A DNA stretch of 37,583 bases from CAZJHM01 sp964545925 (GTDB taxonomy: Archaea > Iainarchaeota > Iainarchaeia > Iainarchaeales > CAZJHM01): assembly GCA_964545925.1 (NCBI GenBank), contig CAZJHM010000004.1, forward strand, positions 1 to 37,583, in the 5' to 3' direction. How positions within the stretch are numbered: position 1 is the first letter of the stretch; every line of letters starts with the position of its first letter. Of this stretch, positions 1-7,768 are shown in pieces. Made by a program: the position numbers and the translations under genes. The notes beneath the pieces were generated by a model. That model ran no database searches. It was not told where the DNA came from and saw only the letters and a program-made list of their open reading frames with translations.

Positions 1-1180
1 TATTTTTTCCGTCTGTTACTTCTGTTATCCTCCTTTTTTCTTTTCTATTTTTTATATCATTCCATCTTCTTTGTACTATAATTAAATCAATTGAATCTAA
101 GTCTTGTTTGTTTGCCCCTAAATTTTCCAATCTTCTTAAAGCATCTTGAGAAGTTTGAGCATGAAAACTTGCATAACTCCCTTTTCCATGTCCTGCTAAA
201 AGAGTATCCATAAATGCTTCTATTTCTTTTTTTTTTCTTATTTCTCCTACAATTATTCTGTCTGGGCGCATTCTCAAAGTTTGGGTAATCAAATCTTTCA
301 TTTCTATTTCTTGCTCTTCTGCAGTATTTAATTTCAAACAATGCTTATGCATTACTTTTATTTCTGGGGTTTCTTCAACAATTATTATTCTTTCTTTTTC
401 AGGAATTAATGAGAGCAAAACATTCAAGAGAGTTGTTTTTCCTGAACCAGTATTACCTACAACTAAAACAGAAGAATCTGTTTCCAAAAGGAGCGAAACA
501 AAAGCAAGGAATTCTAAAGAATATGTTTTATTTTCCATTAATTCCAAAGGAGTAAATGGATTACTTCTAAATTTTCTTAAAGTAATATTGCTTCCTGTAA
601 ATGCAATTGGTTTTGAACTTGCATTTAATCTATCTCCATTTTCCAAAACAGCATTTAAAGATGGGTTTTGCAAAGTCAATCTTCTTCCTAGTTGTCTTGA
701 CATTCTATTTGCAAATTCTATTATTGTTTTTTCATCTGAAAAATAAGCATTTGTTTCTAACCATCCCTTTTCTTTATGAAAAACATAAATTGGTTTTTGT
801 ACCCCAATTACACTTATTTCTTCCAAGTTTGAATTTTCTAGATAAACAGATAATATTCCATATCCATACAATTGTTGTTCCAATATTCTTTCCATTCTTT
901 CTTTTTGTTCTTGTTTCAGAGCAATTCTTTCTCTTTTACAATATTCTTCTACAAACTCATTTATTTGTCTGTGTTCTCCTGCTTGAAATCTCTCAATTAT
1001 ATCTTTTAATAATCTTCCTTCCTCTTTGTTAAATCTGCTTTCTTTTTTTGGACAATAAATTTCTTTTTCTTTTGTTTTTATTAGTCTACTGAATTCGTCT
1101 TTGAAAACTTCTTTTCCTTTTTCATTTATTTCCAACCAACCTAGAATTTTTTCAGCTTCTTTTATTTCATTTCCCAGCAT
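1..1180 (-). CDS. Type II/IV secretion (pilus/archaellum-type) ATPase, C-terminus cut by window edge
   Basis: The reading frame is open from an ATG at 1178-1180 to the left edge (393 codons, no stop), so the C-terminus lies outside the window. It belongs to the VirB11/TadA/FlaI/PilT family of hexameric ATPases, which power assembly of pili, archaella or secretion systems at the cytoplasmic membrane. Visible motifs are Walker A GNTGSGKTT at about residues 242-250, the acidic box IIIVEETPEIK at about 266-276, the Walker B region RPDRIIVGEIR at about 305-315 and the His box GHGKGSYASFHA at about 330-341. The first 110 residues are charged and helical, as in archaeal members. Flp/Tad, archaellum or generic archaeal pilus function cannot be told apart here. 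The class III pilin at the far right edge shows that the genome also encodes a substrate type for such machines. Confidence 0.92.
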   Translation of the reverse strand, partial: MLGNEIKEAEKILGWLEINEKGKEVFKDEFSRLIKTKEKEIYCPKKESRFNKEEGRLLKDIIERFQAGEHRQINEFVEEYCKRERIALKQEQKERMERILEQQLYGYGILSVYLENSNLEEISVIGVQKPIYVFHKEKGWLETNAYFSDEKTIIEFANRMSRQLGRRLTLQNPSLNAVLENGDRLNASSKPIAFTGSNITLRKFRSNPFTPLELMENKTYSLEFLAFVSLLLETDSSVLVVGNTGSGKTTLLNVLLSLIPEKERIIIVEETPEIKVMHKHCLKLNTAEEQEIEMKDLITQTLRMRPDRIIVGEIRKKKEIEAFMDTLLAGHGKGSYASFHAQTSQDALRRLENLGANKQDLDSIDLIIVQRRWNDIKNRKEKRRITEVTDGKN

Positions 1181-1287
1181 AAAATATTTTTTCTTTAATT
1201 AGTTTAAAAACTCTTGAAAAAATTAGACAATTGTCTTTTTCTGTTTTTCCTTTAGGAAAAAATTTTAAAATAGTTTTTTTATGAAAA

Positions 1288-1360
1288 TAGCCCCGGGGAG
1301 ATTTGAACTCCCGTCCCGAGATCCAGAGTCTCGTATCCTTGGCCACTAGACGACGGGGCT
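1288..1360 (-). tRNA. tRNA-Gln (anticodon CUG)
   Basis: A 73-nt cloverleaf on the minus strand. The acceptor stem AGCCCCG/CGGGGCT pairs over 7 bp and starts with A1-U72, a pair typical of tRNA-Gln. The anticodon stem CGAGA/TCTCG encloses the loop CTCTGGA, giving anticodon CTG. The T arm is GGGAG-TTCAAAT-CTCCC. The discriminator base is A and CCA is not encoded. No intron is seen. It stands out as one of only two strongly G+C-rich blocks in the window. Confidence 0.96.
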
Positions 1361-1407
1361 AAACTTTTGGTTTCGGAATTTCCTATTAAGAGAATAAAGC
1401 AGAAAAA

Positions 1408-1420
1408 GGTATTTAAAGGT
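1408..1420 (-). promoter_or_regulatory. Candidate TATA box for tRNA-Gln
   Basis: On the minus strand the block reads ACCTTTAAATACC, a good archaeal TATA-like element centred about 54 nt upstream of the tRNA 5' end. With the usual spacing of about 25 nt, transcription would start about 28 nt before the mature tRNA, leaving a short 5' leader for RNase P to remove. This is inferred from sequence only. Confidence 0.5.
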
Positions 1421-1455
1421 TTTATTTGATTGGAAGTTTTAGCTAAAAAAAAGAA

Positions 1456-2124
1456 TTATTGTCCAAAGTTTCTTTTGGTTGAGTTATAAAAATCAATTGC
1501 TTTTTGGATTTCTTCTGAGTTTAGTTCAGGCCATAGTTTGTCTGTGAAATAAAGTTCAGAATATGCTGATTGCATAATTAAAAAATCAGAAATTCTATGA
1601 AAGCCTCCTGTTCTTATTATTAAATCTAAATTCTCAGGAACATAAAGATTTTTTCTAATTGTTTCTTCTGTAATATCAGGCATTGCTTTTCTTGCTGCTT
1701 GTTCTATTTCCTTTTTTCCACTATAAGCTAATGCAATATTTAATGTTAAATTTCTATTTTCTTCTGTCTCTTTTTCTATCTTTTTTATTTTTTCTAACAT
1801 TTCTTTTGGAAACATTTCTCTTTCTCCAATAAATTTTATCTTTGTTTTATATTTATCAAATTCTCTTGTTTCAAGTGCTCTTTTCAACATTTCTTCTATT
1901 AATCTAAAAATAATTTGTCTTTCATCAATTCTTTTTTGATAATTATCTATAGACATTCCATAAACAGTTACAATTTCCAGATTTTCTATTTTAGATAGAA
2001 ATTTTATACTGCTCATAAAATTCTCAATTCCTTTTTGATATGCTTTTTCAAAATCTAAAATATGCTTTTTTGCATATCTTCTATTTCCATCTGGAATTAT
2101 GCCAATGTGTTTTAGTTGATTCAT
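1456..2124 (-). CDS. uppS: cis-prenyltransferase (undecaprenyl/dolichyl diphosphate synthase family)
   Basis: The 222-aa product should condense isopentenyl diphosphate onto an allylic diphosphate to make the long cis-polyprenyl carrier lipid used for glycan assembly. The N-terminal signature HIGIIPDGNRRYAKKH holds the catalytic Asp. The C-terminal signature runs RTGGFHRISDFLIMQ followed by AYSELYF, which keeps the metal-binding Glu. Bacterial enzymes usually have RTGGE or RTSGE, so Phe at the Glu position is odd. I start at ATG 2122-2124 because a TATA-like block sits about 25 nt upstream; the longer frame to 2142 would begin with TTG. The length is at the short end for archaeal homologues. 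The neighbouring geranylgeranyl reductase and the glycan genes fit a role in lipid-carrier supply. Confidence 0.93.
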   Translation of the reverse strand: MNQLKHIGIIPDGNRRYAKKHILDFEKAYQKGIENFMSSIKFLSKIENLEIVTVYGMSIDNYQKRIDERQIIFRLIEEMLKRALETREFDKYKTKIKFIGEREMFPKEMLEKIKKIEKETEENRNLTLNIALAYSGKKEIEQAARKAMPDITEETIRKNLYVPENLDLIIRTGGFHRISDFLIMQSAYSELYFTDKLWPELNSEEIQKAIDFYNSTKRNFGQ

Positions 2125-2140
2125 ATACTCACTATCTTGC

Positions 2141-2155
2141 AAATATTTTTATAAG
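2141..2155. promoter_or_regulatory. Shared TATA-like block of a divergent gene pair (uppS / 2181)
   Basis: An A/T block lies midway between the divergent ATGs at 2124 (minus) and 2181 (plus), whose first bases are 57 nt apart. On the minus strand it reads CTTATAAAAATATTT and is centred about 25 nt from the uppS start. It is about 31 nt from the plus start. The same geometry recurs at three other divergent pairs in the window. Confidence 0.5.
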
Positions 2156-2180
2156 AGGAAGTATTAAATATTATTGGTAT

Positions 2181-2342
2181 ATGGTTGAATTTCTAGAAGG
2201 GGAGAAAAGGAAAATTGATGCACTTTTGAAAAATCTTAAAGAGGAAGTTGTTATCCCTGCGGGAGAAAAAAATTTCTCAGCAAAAGATGCTCTCAAACAA
2301 TTAAAGCAATTAAAAGTTCCTATATTAAAAAAGATTGGGTGA
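2181..2342 (+). CDS. Small hypothetical protein (53 aa) upstream of DUF192 gene
   Basis: I do not recognise this small charged protein. It starts MVEFLEGEKRKIDALLKN and is Lys/Glu-rich and probably helical, with no cysteines, signal peptide or membrane segment. The ATG at 2181 is favoured over the longer in-frame extension to 2040, because that extension runs through the divergent uppS gene. It ends 4 nt before the DUF192 start, so the two are almost certainly one transcript. That coupling and the plausible promoter upstream are the main support for its being real. Confidence 0.7.
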   Translation: MVEFLEGEKRKIDALLKNLKEEVVIPAGEKNFSAKDALKQLKQLKVPILKKIG

Positions 2343-2346
2343 TTAA

Positions 2347-2694
2347 ATGCTTTTAAACAAAACAAAAAACAAAATAATTATTCCAAAAACCAAAATTGCT
2401 AATGAGCCTTTACTTAGATTTAAGGGATTGATGTTTGAAGAAATAAGTAAATTTGATTATGGTTTGGTTTTTGTTTTTTCCTCAGAAGGACAGGTCAGAA
2501 ACTCAATCCATATGTTTTTTGTAGGTTTTCCGATTTTAGCAGTTTTTATGGATAAAAACAAAAAAATCGTAGATATTGCAAAATTAGAACCATTTGTTCC
2601 AAATTATACTCCTAAACAAAAAGCATCTTTTTTAGTTGAACTTCCTGTTTCTTGTTCTCCTTTTGTTTCTTTAGGAGATATTTTAGAATGGTAA
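2347..2694 (+). CDS. DUF192 family protein
   Basis: The 115-aa product matches the DUF192 (COG1430) beta-rich fold. It has a GLMF motif around residues 28-31, then IHMFFVGFPILAVFMDK, which corresponds to the family's WM-x-N-T-x-x-P-L-D-hydrophobic-F-hydrophobic-D core, and then a terminal ELPVSC/GDIL segment. Bacterial members often carry a signal peptide, which is absent here. The biochemical function of DUF192 is not established. It is the second gene of a two-gene unit with the 53-aa protein, and its 3' end faces the geranylgeranyl reductase gene. Confidence 0.85.
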   Translation: MLLNKTKNKIIIPKTKIANEPLLRFKGLMFEEISKFDYGLVFVFSSEGQVRNSIHMFFVGFPILAVFMDKNKKIVDIAKLEPFVPNYTPKQKASFLVELPVSCSPFVSLGDILEW

Positions 2695-2774
2695 TTTTTT
2701 ATTAAGAAAAAAATTATTTAAAGAAAATAAATTAATTTTTTTTGAAAGAAAAAAAATTTTGAAGAAAAAAAGAA

Positions 2775-3848
2775 TTAAAAAAGAAAGCGAGAGAGAGCAA
2801 CAAAATCTGAAAAACTAATTGTTTTGAAAAGAGAACTTGCTTTGTCCATATCTGCCATAGCTCCTATTCTTTCATCTATTCCTCTGTTTTTTATTTCTTT
2901 GAATAATTCTTGTTTTTGTGAAAAAGGTTTCTCAGCCCATTTTCTAGCAAGCATATAATGTAATCTTAATTCATTATTTACTTCTGGAATTCTATAATAT
3001 CTTAAACTTCCTTTTTCAATTGCTTCTCCTAATTTTTTTCCAGCTTTTGCTCCAAAAACAATTCCTCCTCCTGTTGTAGCTTTTACTTGACTTGCTGCAT
3101 CCCCCAACAAAGCAATTGAACTTGTGTTTATTTTTCTAAATGGTTTACTAATAGGAATTAATCCAGATATAATTTCTTTTTCAGGTTTTGCATTGAAACT
3201 TTTCACAAATTTTTCAAGTTTTGCTTCTACATTTTCTCCTAAGTTATCAGCTAAACCTATTCTTGCTCTTTTACTATCTATTGGAACTATCCAACCAAAA
3301 AAATTACTGTCTGGAAAAAAATGTAATTCAACACTATCTGAGTCAAACTTCCCTTTGATATTTCTTTGAACTCCATGTAAGAGTTTTGGTTTTTCTTTTG
3401 TCACATATTTTCTTATTGTTGATAATGGACCATCCGCTCCAATCACAAACTTTGGTTTAGGAATTGTTCCTTTATTTGTAATAATTGATTTCTCACTTAA
3501 TCCGACAACTCTTTCTTTTTTTATTTCTAATCCTTTTGCTAAATCAGAGTCAAACTTTCCTCTATCTAATACAAGTGCTTTTTTTTCTTTTCCTTTCACA
3601 AAAAACTCTTGTTGTCCAGCAACAAATCTTGCTGAACTTACTTTGTTTAAAGCATTTTTTTCAGCATATTTGTATAAGTCAGTTTCTTTTAATCCAGAAA
3701 TAGAAACTAAACCTGCACATTGTATTGGTTCTCCAATTTTCTTTTTGCTATCTAAAATAAGTGGTTTGAAACCTTTTTTTTTCAGTTTTTGAGCTAGGAA
3801 ACTTCCAGCAGGTCCAGCTCCTATAATAGCTAAATCATGTAAAAACAT
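2775..3848 (-). CDS. Geranylgeranyl reductase family flavoprotein
   Basis: The 357-aa FAD enzyme is likely to saturate isoprenoid double bonds, in archaea mostly those of geranylgeranyl ether lipids (digeranylgeranylglycerophospholipid reductase) and in some cases dolichols. The N-terminal Rossmann motif is GAGPAGSFLA (residues 10-19), followed by the substrate/FAD loop GEPIQCAGLVS with the family's conserved Cys. A second FAD motif, IGADGPLSTIRK, lies mid-protein, and the LLGDAASQVKATTGGGI stretch is the third FAD-contact region. The length is slightly shorter than the usual ~390-450 aa. It lies 30 nt downstream of an exported-protein gene on the same strand and may be co-transcribed with it. 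The exact lipid substrate cannot be read from sequence. Confidence 0.92.
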   Translation of the reverse strand: MFLHDLAIIGAGPAGSFLAQKLKKKGFKPLILDSKKKIGEPIQCAGLVSISGLKETDLYKYAEKNALNKVSSARFVAGQQEFFVKGKEKKALVLDRGKFDSDLAKGLEIKKERVVGLSEKSIITNKGTIPKPKFVIGADGPLSTIRKYVTKEKPKLLHGVQRNIKGKFDSDSVELHFFPDSNFFGWIVPIDSKRARIGLADNLGENVEAKLEKFVKSFNAKPEKEIISGLIPISKPFRKINTSSIALLGDAASQVKATTGGGIVFGAKAGKKLGEAIEKGSLRYYRIPEVNNELRLHYMLARKWAEKPFSQKQELFKEIKNRGIDERIGAMADMDKASSLFKTISFSDFVALSRFLF

Positions 3849-3878
3849 AAGAAAAAAAGAGAGAAAAAATAAATAAAA

Positions 3879-5174
3879 TCATTTGTTTTTGCCCCTATAA
3901 GCAAATTTTCTTTTTTCATCCTCTGTTTTTTCACTAGTTGGGAATTTTGTGAATGCAAATGCAACTAATGCTATTCCTAAAATCACTGCAATAATATTTA
4001 GGATTCCGCTTTGATTTGCTACTCCTACTACAGAAAATAATCCAGTGATTGGACTTTGAGTAGATGTTATTGATATTGTTTCAATTGATTTTGTAAATAA
4101 AGTTTTGGATATTTCAAATGAGGATTCAAACACAGCTGGTTTTGTATTAAAGATTGTTTCTGCATTATTAATTTGTTCATCTGTATATCCTCCATTGTTT
4201 ATGGAATATGTTATTTCTTTTTGCTCATTAGGATTTAATTGAATCTCCCACATTATTATTGGATCATCTTCAATTACTGTGAATTTAATATCAGAAGATA
4301 TCAAAGATGCTGAATTTGCAAATTCTTTTGGTATTTCTTCTACGATTTTTATTGTTTTTATTTCATTACTTTCATTTTTTGCTGTTATTTTAAAGTTTGC
4401 AACTTTTATTTCTTTTTCTCCTGCTTTTGCATTATAAAAAGAAATTACTCTTTTTGCACTTATATCTTTCAAATCATAATCTATTAGAGTTATTTTTTCT
4501 GAATTCTCATTTGTTGTACAATTTCTTATTGTATCGGAAAGAACTAATTTATTTTTTATTTTTGTATATAAATTTCCCACTAATTTTTCCTTTGCTATAA
4601 AAACTTCTTCATTTTCTCCAGCATCTATTGCTTCTTGTAATCTTTTTTCCATTGCTGTTCTATCTGCTTCTGCATCTGAACAATCTAATCCATATCCTTC
4701 AAATTTTGCAAAGAGTGTATTTATCTCTTTCATTTGTTCTTTCATTTCTATTGTTTTTCCTTCAAAATCATATCTGTTTTGTATTATGATTTTGATTGTT
4801 TTTTCTTCTGTGTTAAATGCTCTGTCCATTGTTTTTACTTTTAACTTGTATTCTCCATCTTCAAATTCTTTTGTGTTTATTTCCATTTGATATTCGTGTG
4901 TTGTATCTATTCTTTCTGCATATTGTTTTCCATTTGTTCCAGTAAGAATTTTATTATTTAAATAAAATGCTGTACTTTCTGGGCAAACTGTCCAACTTCC
5001 ATCTCTTGCCTCAACCTTTATCATAATTGTTCCTTTCAAAATATCTCCATTTTCTAAATTTAAAAAAGATACTGTTGGTTTTGTTACATCAATTGTTTCA
5101 TCTGTTGAAAAAGCCGTGCCTGCTAACAAGAACAGAAAACTTAGAATAAATATTTTTTTCATCATCTCTAACAT
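3879..5174 (-). CDS. Exported, C-terminally membrane-anchored protein with Ig-like domain
   Basis: The 431-aa protein is not a family I can name. Residues about 5-22 form a signal peptide (KKIFILSFLFLLAGTAFS). A beta-sandwich-like segment follows (PTVSFLNLENGDILKGTIMI..., ending KVKTMDRAFNTEEKTIKII), resembling bacterial/archaeal Ig-like domains. A central helical Glu-rich region with two cysteines comes next, then a second beta-rich region. A single hydrophobic segment (NIIAVILGIALVAFAFTKF) near the C-terminus is followed by a basic tail, so most of the chain should be outside the cell. The start at 5174 is chosen from the shared promoter block; ATGs at 5165 and 5162 are alternatives. A role in the cell surface is inference. 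Confidence 0.8.
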   Translation of the reverse strand: MLEMMKKIFILSFLFLLAGTAFSTDETIDVTKPTVSFLNLENGDILKGTIMIKVEARDGSWTVCPESTAFYLNNKILTGTNGKQYAERIDTTHEYQMEINTKEFEDGEYKLKVKTMDRAFNTEEKTIKIIIQNRYDFEGKTIEMKEQMKEINTLFAKFEGYGLDCSDAEADRTAMEKRLQEAIDAGENEEVFIAKEKLVGNLYTKIKNKLVLSDTIRNCTTNENSEKITLIDYDLKDISAKRVISFYNAKAGEKEIKVANFKITAKNESNEIKTIKIVEEIPKEFANSASLISSDIKFTVIEDDPIIMWEIQLNPNEQKEITYSINNGGYTDEQINNAETIFNTKPAVFESSFEISKTLFTKSIETISITSTQSPITGLFSVVGVANQSGILNIIAVILGIALVAFAFTKFPTSEKTEDEKRKFAYRGKNK

Positions 5175-5197
5175 CTCTCAGTTAATTGTTTCAATAA

Positions 5198-5211
5198 CTA
5201 TATAAATTAAA
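5198..5211. promoter_or_regulatory. Shared TATA-like block of a divergent gene pair (5174 / 5230)
   Basis: The block ACTATATAAATTAA is centred about 26 nt upstream of the plus-strand ATG at 5230 and about 30 nt upstream of the minus-strand ATG at 5174. No second TATA-like element is needed to explain either gene. Confidence 0.55.
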
Positions 5212-5229
5212 AACACATAGAGTTTTTAA

Positions 5230-6570
5230 ATGTATTTTAGTGATTTTTGGTTTTTAAAAGACATTAAGAAGAATCTGCCATATTTTATATTTTGTTTGGC
5301 TTTTATCTTTTTATTTCTGGATCCAATTCCTGGTGGAGATGCCCTTAATTATTATGCTTTGACTAGTTCTCTTTTTCATGATTGGGATATTGATTTGACT
5401 AATCAAGCTCAAATTATTTATCCTGAATTTACAGTTGAAGATTTTAAACAACAAATTATTTCTGGTGAAATAGAAAAATACAATGAACTTTTGAAATGGA
5501 ATGGAAAGTTTCTTTATTCAGACCATACACCTGGTTTTTCTCTTTTAGTTTTGCCTGTATATGCAGTCTGCAATCTTCTGGGAAATTTTTCACTTTTCCA
5601 CATATTAGACAATTATTTCTATTCTATCCGAAAAGATATTTTGATTAATCTGATTGCTCCTTCAATTACAAATTTGCTTTTGTTTATTCTTGGTTTTATT
5701 TTCACAATTAGGTTGTTAGAATATTTCAAAGTTGAGAATTCAGGTTTATGGTTTACAATTGGCTTTTTGTCCACTAATTTTTTTCACTATGCTTCAGTTG
5801 ATTCAGCATATCCTCTTGTTGCAGAGTTTGCCTTTTTTTCTATTTTCCTTTATTATTTTTTCAAATCGCAAAAGATATTTCTTCAGGGCTTGTCTTTAGG
5901 AATCTTAATCTTGATAAAACCTTATTTTCTTGGAATAACACTTTTGGTTTTTGCTTATAAGCTTTGGATAAAAGAAAAAAGCATCTGGCAATTTGTCTTT
6001 CCAATTCTGATTTTTCTAGGATTATGGGGTTTTTACAATAATGCAATCTTTGGCTCTCCTTTTGAGACAGGTTTTAATCAATCTTTTATCTCCTCTTTTA
6101 CTGCTAATTTTTGTCTCATACCTTTGAATTTTTTATCCATCTTTTTTTCTCCAATAAATGGACTTTTTTTCTTCACACCTTTTTTTCTGCTGGGATTTGT
6201 TGGTTTATTGTATTTATTTTTCAAAGAAATATTTTCTGGAAAAATTACCAAAAAAAGTCTCCTTTTTCTTTTTCTTTTTGGTTATTTATTGTTTTTTTCT
6301 ACACAAACTTTTTGGGCCGAAAGAGGAAGTTATGCTCATAAGACACTAGCCTTTTTCTTTCCTTTGCTTGTTATTGGTGCGAATAAAATAAAAACAAAAT
6401 TTAATTTGCCTTTGTGGATATTTTATTTTATAATTATTTACACTTTTGTGATTTGGATACTATTTTTGAATCAAACATATAATAGCGATTTTATTTTTTT
6501 AATTTCAAATTGGCATTCTTTTTTTCCTATATCTGAAATTTCATTTTTTAGGATTTATTCTATTCTCTAA
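5230..6570 (+). CDS. GT-C type membrane glycosyltransferase (PMT/ArnT-like)
   Basis: The 446-aa polytopic protein has roughly 10 hydrophobic segments. The first extracytoplasmic loop contains PGGDALNYYALTSSLFHDWD, the acidic motif position typical of GT-C enzymes that use polyprenyl-phosphate sugars. It is followed by SDHTPGFSLLVLPVYA, matching the loop KxxPGxSLLxxP of GT39/ArnT-like members. Near the C-terminus an aromatic loop FWAERGSYAHK precedes the last helices, as in family members with a GxRY-like loop. It would transfer a sugar outside the membrane onto protein or lipid. It stands just upstream of the 2-epimerase gene and faces the glycan cluster. Substrate and acceptor are unknown. 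Confidence 0.8.
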   Translation: MYFSDFWFLKDIKKNLPYFIFCLAFIFLFLDPIPGGDALNYYALTSSLFHDWDIDLTNQAQIIYPEFTVEDFKQQIISGEIEKYNELLKWNGKFLYSDHTPGFSLLVLPVYAVCNLLGNFSLFHILDNYFYSIRKDILINLIAPSITNLLLFILGFIFTIRLLEYFKVENSGLWFTIGFLSTNFFHYASVDSAYPLVAEFAFFSIFLYYFFKSQKIFLQGLSLGILILIKPYFLGITLLVFAYKLWIKEKSIWQFVFPILIFLGLWGFYNNAIFGSPFETGFNQSFISSFTANFCLIPLNFLSIFFSPINGLFFFTPFFLLGFVGLLYLFFKEIFSGKITKKSLLFLFLFGYLLFFSTQTFWAERGSYAHKTLAFFFPLLVIGANKIKTKFNLPLWIFYFIIIYTFVIWILFLNQTYNSDFIFLISNWHSFFPISEISFFRIYSIL

Positions 6571-6647
6571 ACTTTTCTTGCTTCTTTTTTTGTTTTTCAA
6601 CAAAACTGAACCAAATCTCTTAAAAACATTCTTTTCTTCTTTTTAGT

Positions 6648-7724
6648 ATGAAGATAATATCTGTCTTTGGAACTCGCCCTGAATTCATAAAACTTTCAAG
6701 AGTTTTTGATTTATTGGAAAAAAATTTTGAGCATAAGATGATACATACAGGACAACATTACTCTCCAGAATTAGATGATGCAATTTTCAAAGATTTGAAA
6801 TTAAAACTTCCTGATTATAAACTAAATACAAAATCCGACAACCCAGCAGAACAAACAGCAAAAATTATTTTTGATTGTTCAAAGATTTTCCAAAATGAAA
6901 ATCCTGATTTAGTTTTGGTGCAAGGCGACACAAACTCAACTTTAGGTGGAGCAATTGCAGGAGCGAAATTAGGAATTCCTGTTGTTCATTTAGAAGCTGG
7001 TTCTAGATGTTTCAACAAAGAGCGTCCAGAAGAAATTAATAGAATAATAGTTGACCATATTGCAAATATTCTTTTTGCCTCAGGAAAGATTGAGAAAAAA
7101 AATCTAAAAAAAGAAAATCTAGAATCCATTTGGATTGGAAGTACGACTTATGATTCTGTTAAAAGAGCAGAAAAAATCGCAGATAAAAAATACACTCAAA
7201 GAAAAGAAGAATATGCAGTTTTAACTAGTCATAGAGCAGAAACAGTTGACAACCCAGAAAGATTAAGAAATCTAATAGAGGGAGTTGATGAAATTTCTAA
7301 GAAAATAAAAATAATTTTCCCAATTCATCCGCACACCAAAAAAAGCATGAAGAATTTCAAACTTTCTTTTAAAAATAATGTTGAAATAATTGAACCTGTT
7401 CCATATACTGAAATGGTTTATTTAGTAAAAAATGCAAAACTTCTTTTAACTGATTCAGGAGGCTTGCAGGAGGAGGGTCCAATCTTGAACACTCCAACAT
7501 TTGCTTTAATGTATGATATTGAATGGATGTATTGTGTAAATGCAGGTAAATTAATCAAAACAGGTTGGAAAAAAGAAGATATCCTCTCTATAGTTCTTCC
7601 TTATTTAGAAAATCCTGAAAAACTTCAAGAAGTTCGTGAGAAAAAACTCCCAGTGACTAAAAATGCTTCTAAGAAAATTCTTAAAAATCTGAAAGAGTAC
7701 TTTTCTAATTTGAAAAAGAATTAG
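6648..7724 (+). CDS. wbpI: Non-hydrolysing UDP-N-acetylglucosamine 2-epimerase family (WecB/WbpI-like)
   Basis: The 358-aa cytosolic enzyme inverts C2 of a UDP-GlcNAc-type sugar. Seen motifs are FGTRPEFIKLS (residues 6-16), HTGQHYSPELDD, VQGDTNSTLGGA, HLEAGSR, ERPEEINRI, TSHRAETVDN and TDSGGLQEE; the last is the UDP-binding loop. Family knowledge: WecB acts on UDP-GlcNAc, while WbpI acts on UDP-2,3-diacetamido-glucuronate. Because the other four Wbp-type enzymes lie in the next 6 kb, I prefer the WbpI role, but a WecB role is possible. The ATG is 26 nt downstream of a TTAAAA block centred near 6622, so the mRNA is probably leaderless. Confidence 0.93.
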   Translation: MKIISVFGTRPEFIKLSRVFDLLEKNFEHKMIHTGQHYSPELDDAIFKDLKLKLPDYKLNTKSDNPAEQTAKIIFDCSKIFQNENPDLVLVQGDTNSTLGGAIAGAKLGIPVVHLEAGSRCFNKERPEEINRIIVDHIANILFASGKIEKKNLKKENLESIWIGSTTYDSVKRAEKIADKKYTQRKEEYAVLTSHRAETVDNPERLRNLIEGVDEISKKIKIIFPIHPHTKKSMKNFKLSFKNNVEIIEPVPYTEMVYLVKNAKLLLTDSGGLQEEGPILNTPTFALMYDIEWMYCVNAGKLIKTGWKKEDILSIVLPYLENPEKLQEVREKKLPVTKNASKKILKNLKEYFSNLKKN

Positions 7725-7768
7725 TAATTTTTTCTAATCTAAAAACTAGTTTAAAGACTAAAAAAATC
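7725..7768. terminator. Oligo-T terminators between convergent genes
   Basis: Just past the epimerase stop the plus strand has T6 at 7728-7733. Just past the aminotransferase stop the minus strand has T7 (plus-strand A run 7760-7766). Short oligo-T tracts are the usual archaeal termination signals, so both convergent genes could end within this 44-nt gap. Confidence 0.5.

Noticed and set aside
601..1032. 143-aa plus-strand open frame rich in Leu/Phe
   Set aside because: It is antisense to the secretion ATPase, whose motifs are unmistakable on the other strand. The Leu/Phe bias is what A+T-rich antisense frames give.
2040..2342. Long form of the small plus-strand protein, from 2040
   Set aside because: The first 47 codons run antisense through uppS and its promoter. 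ATG 2181 has the better context.
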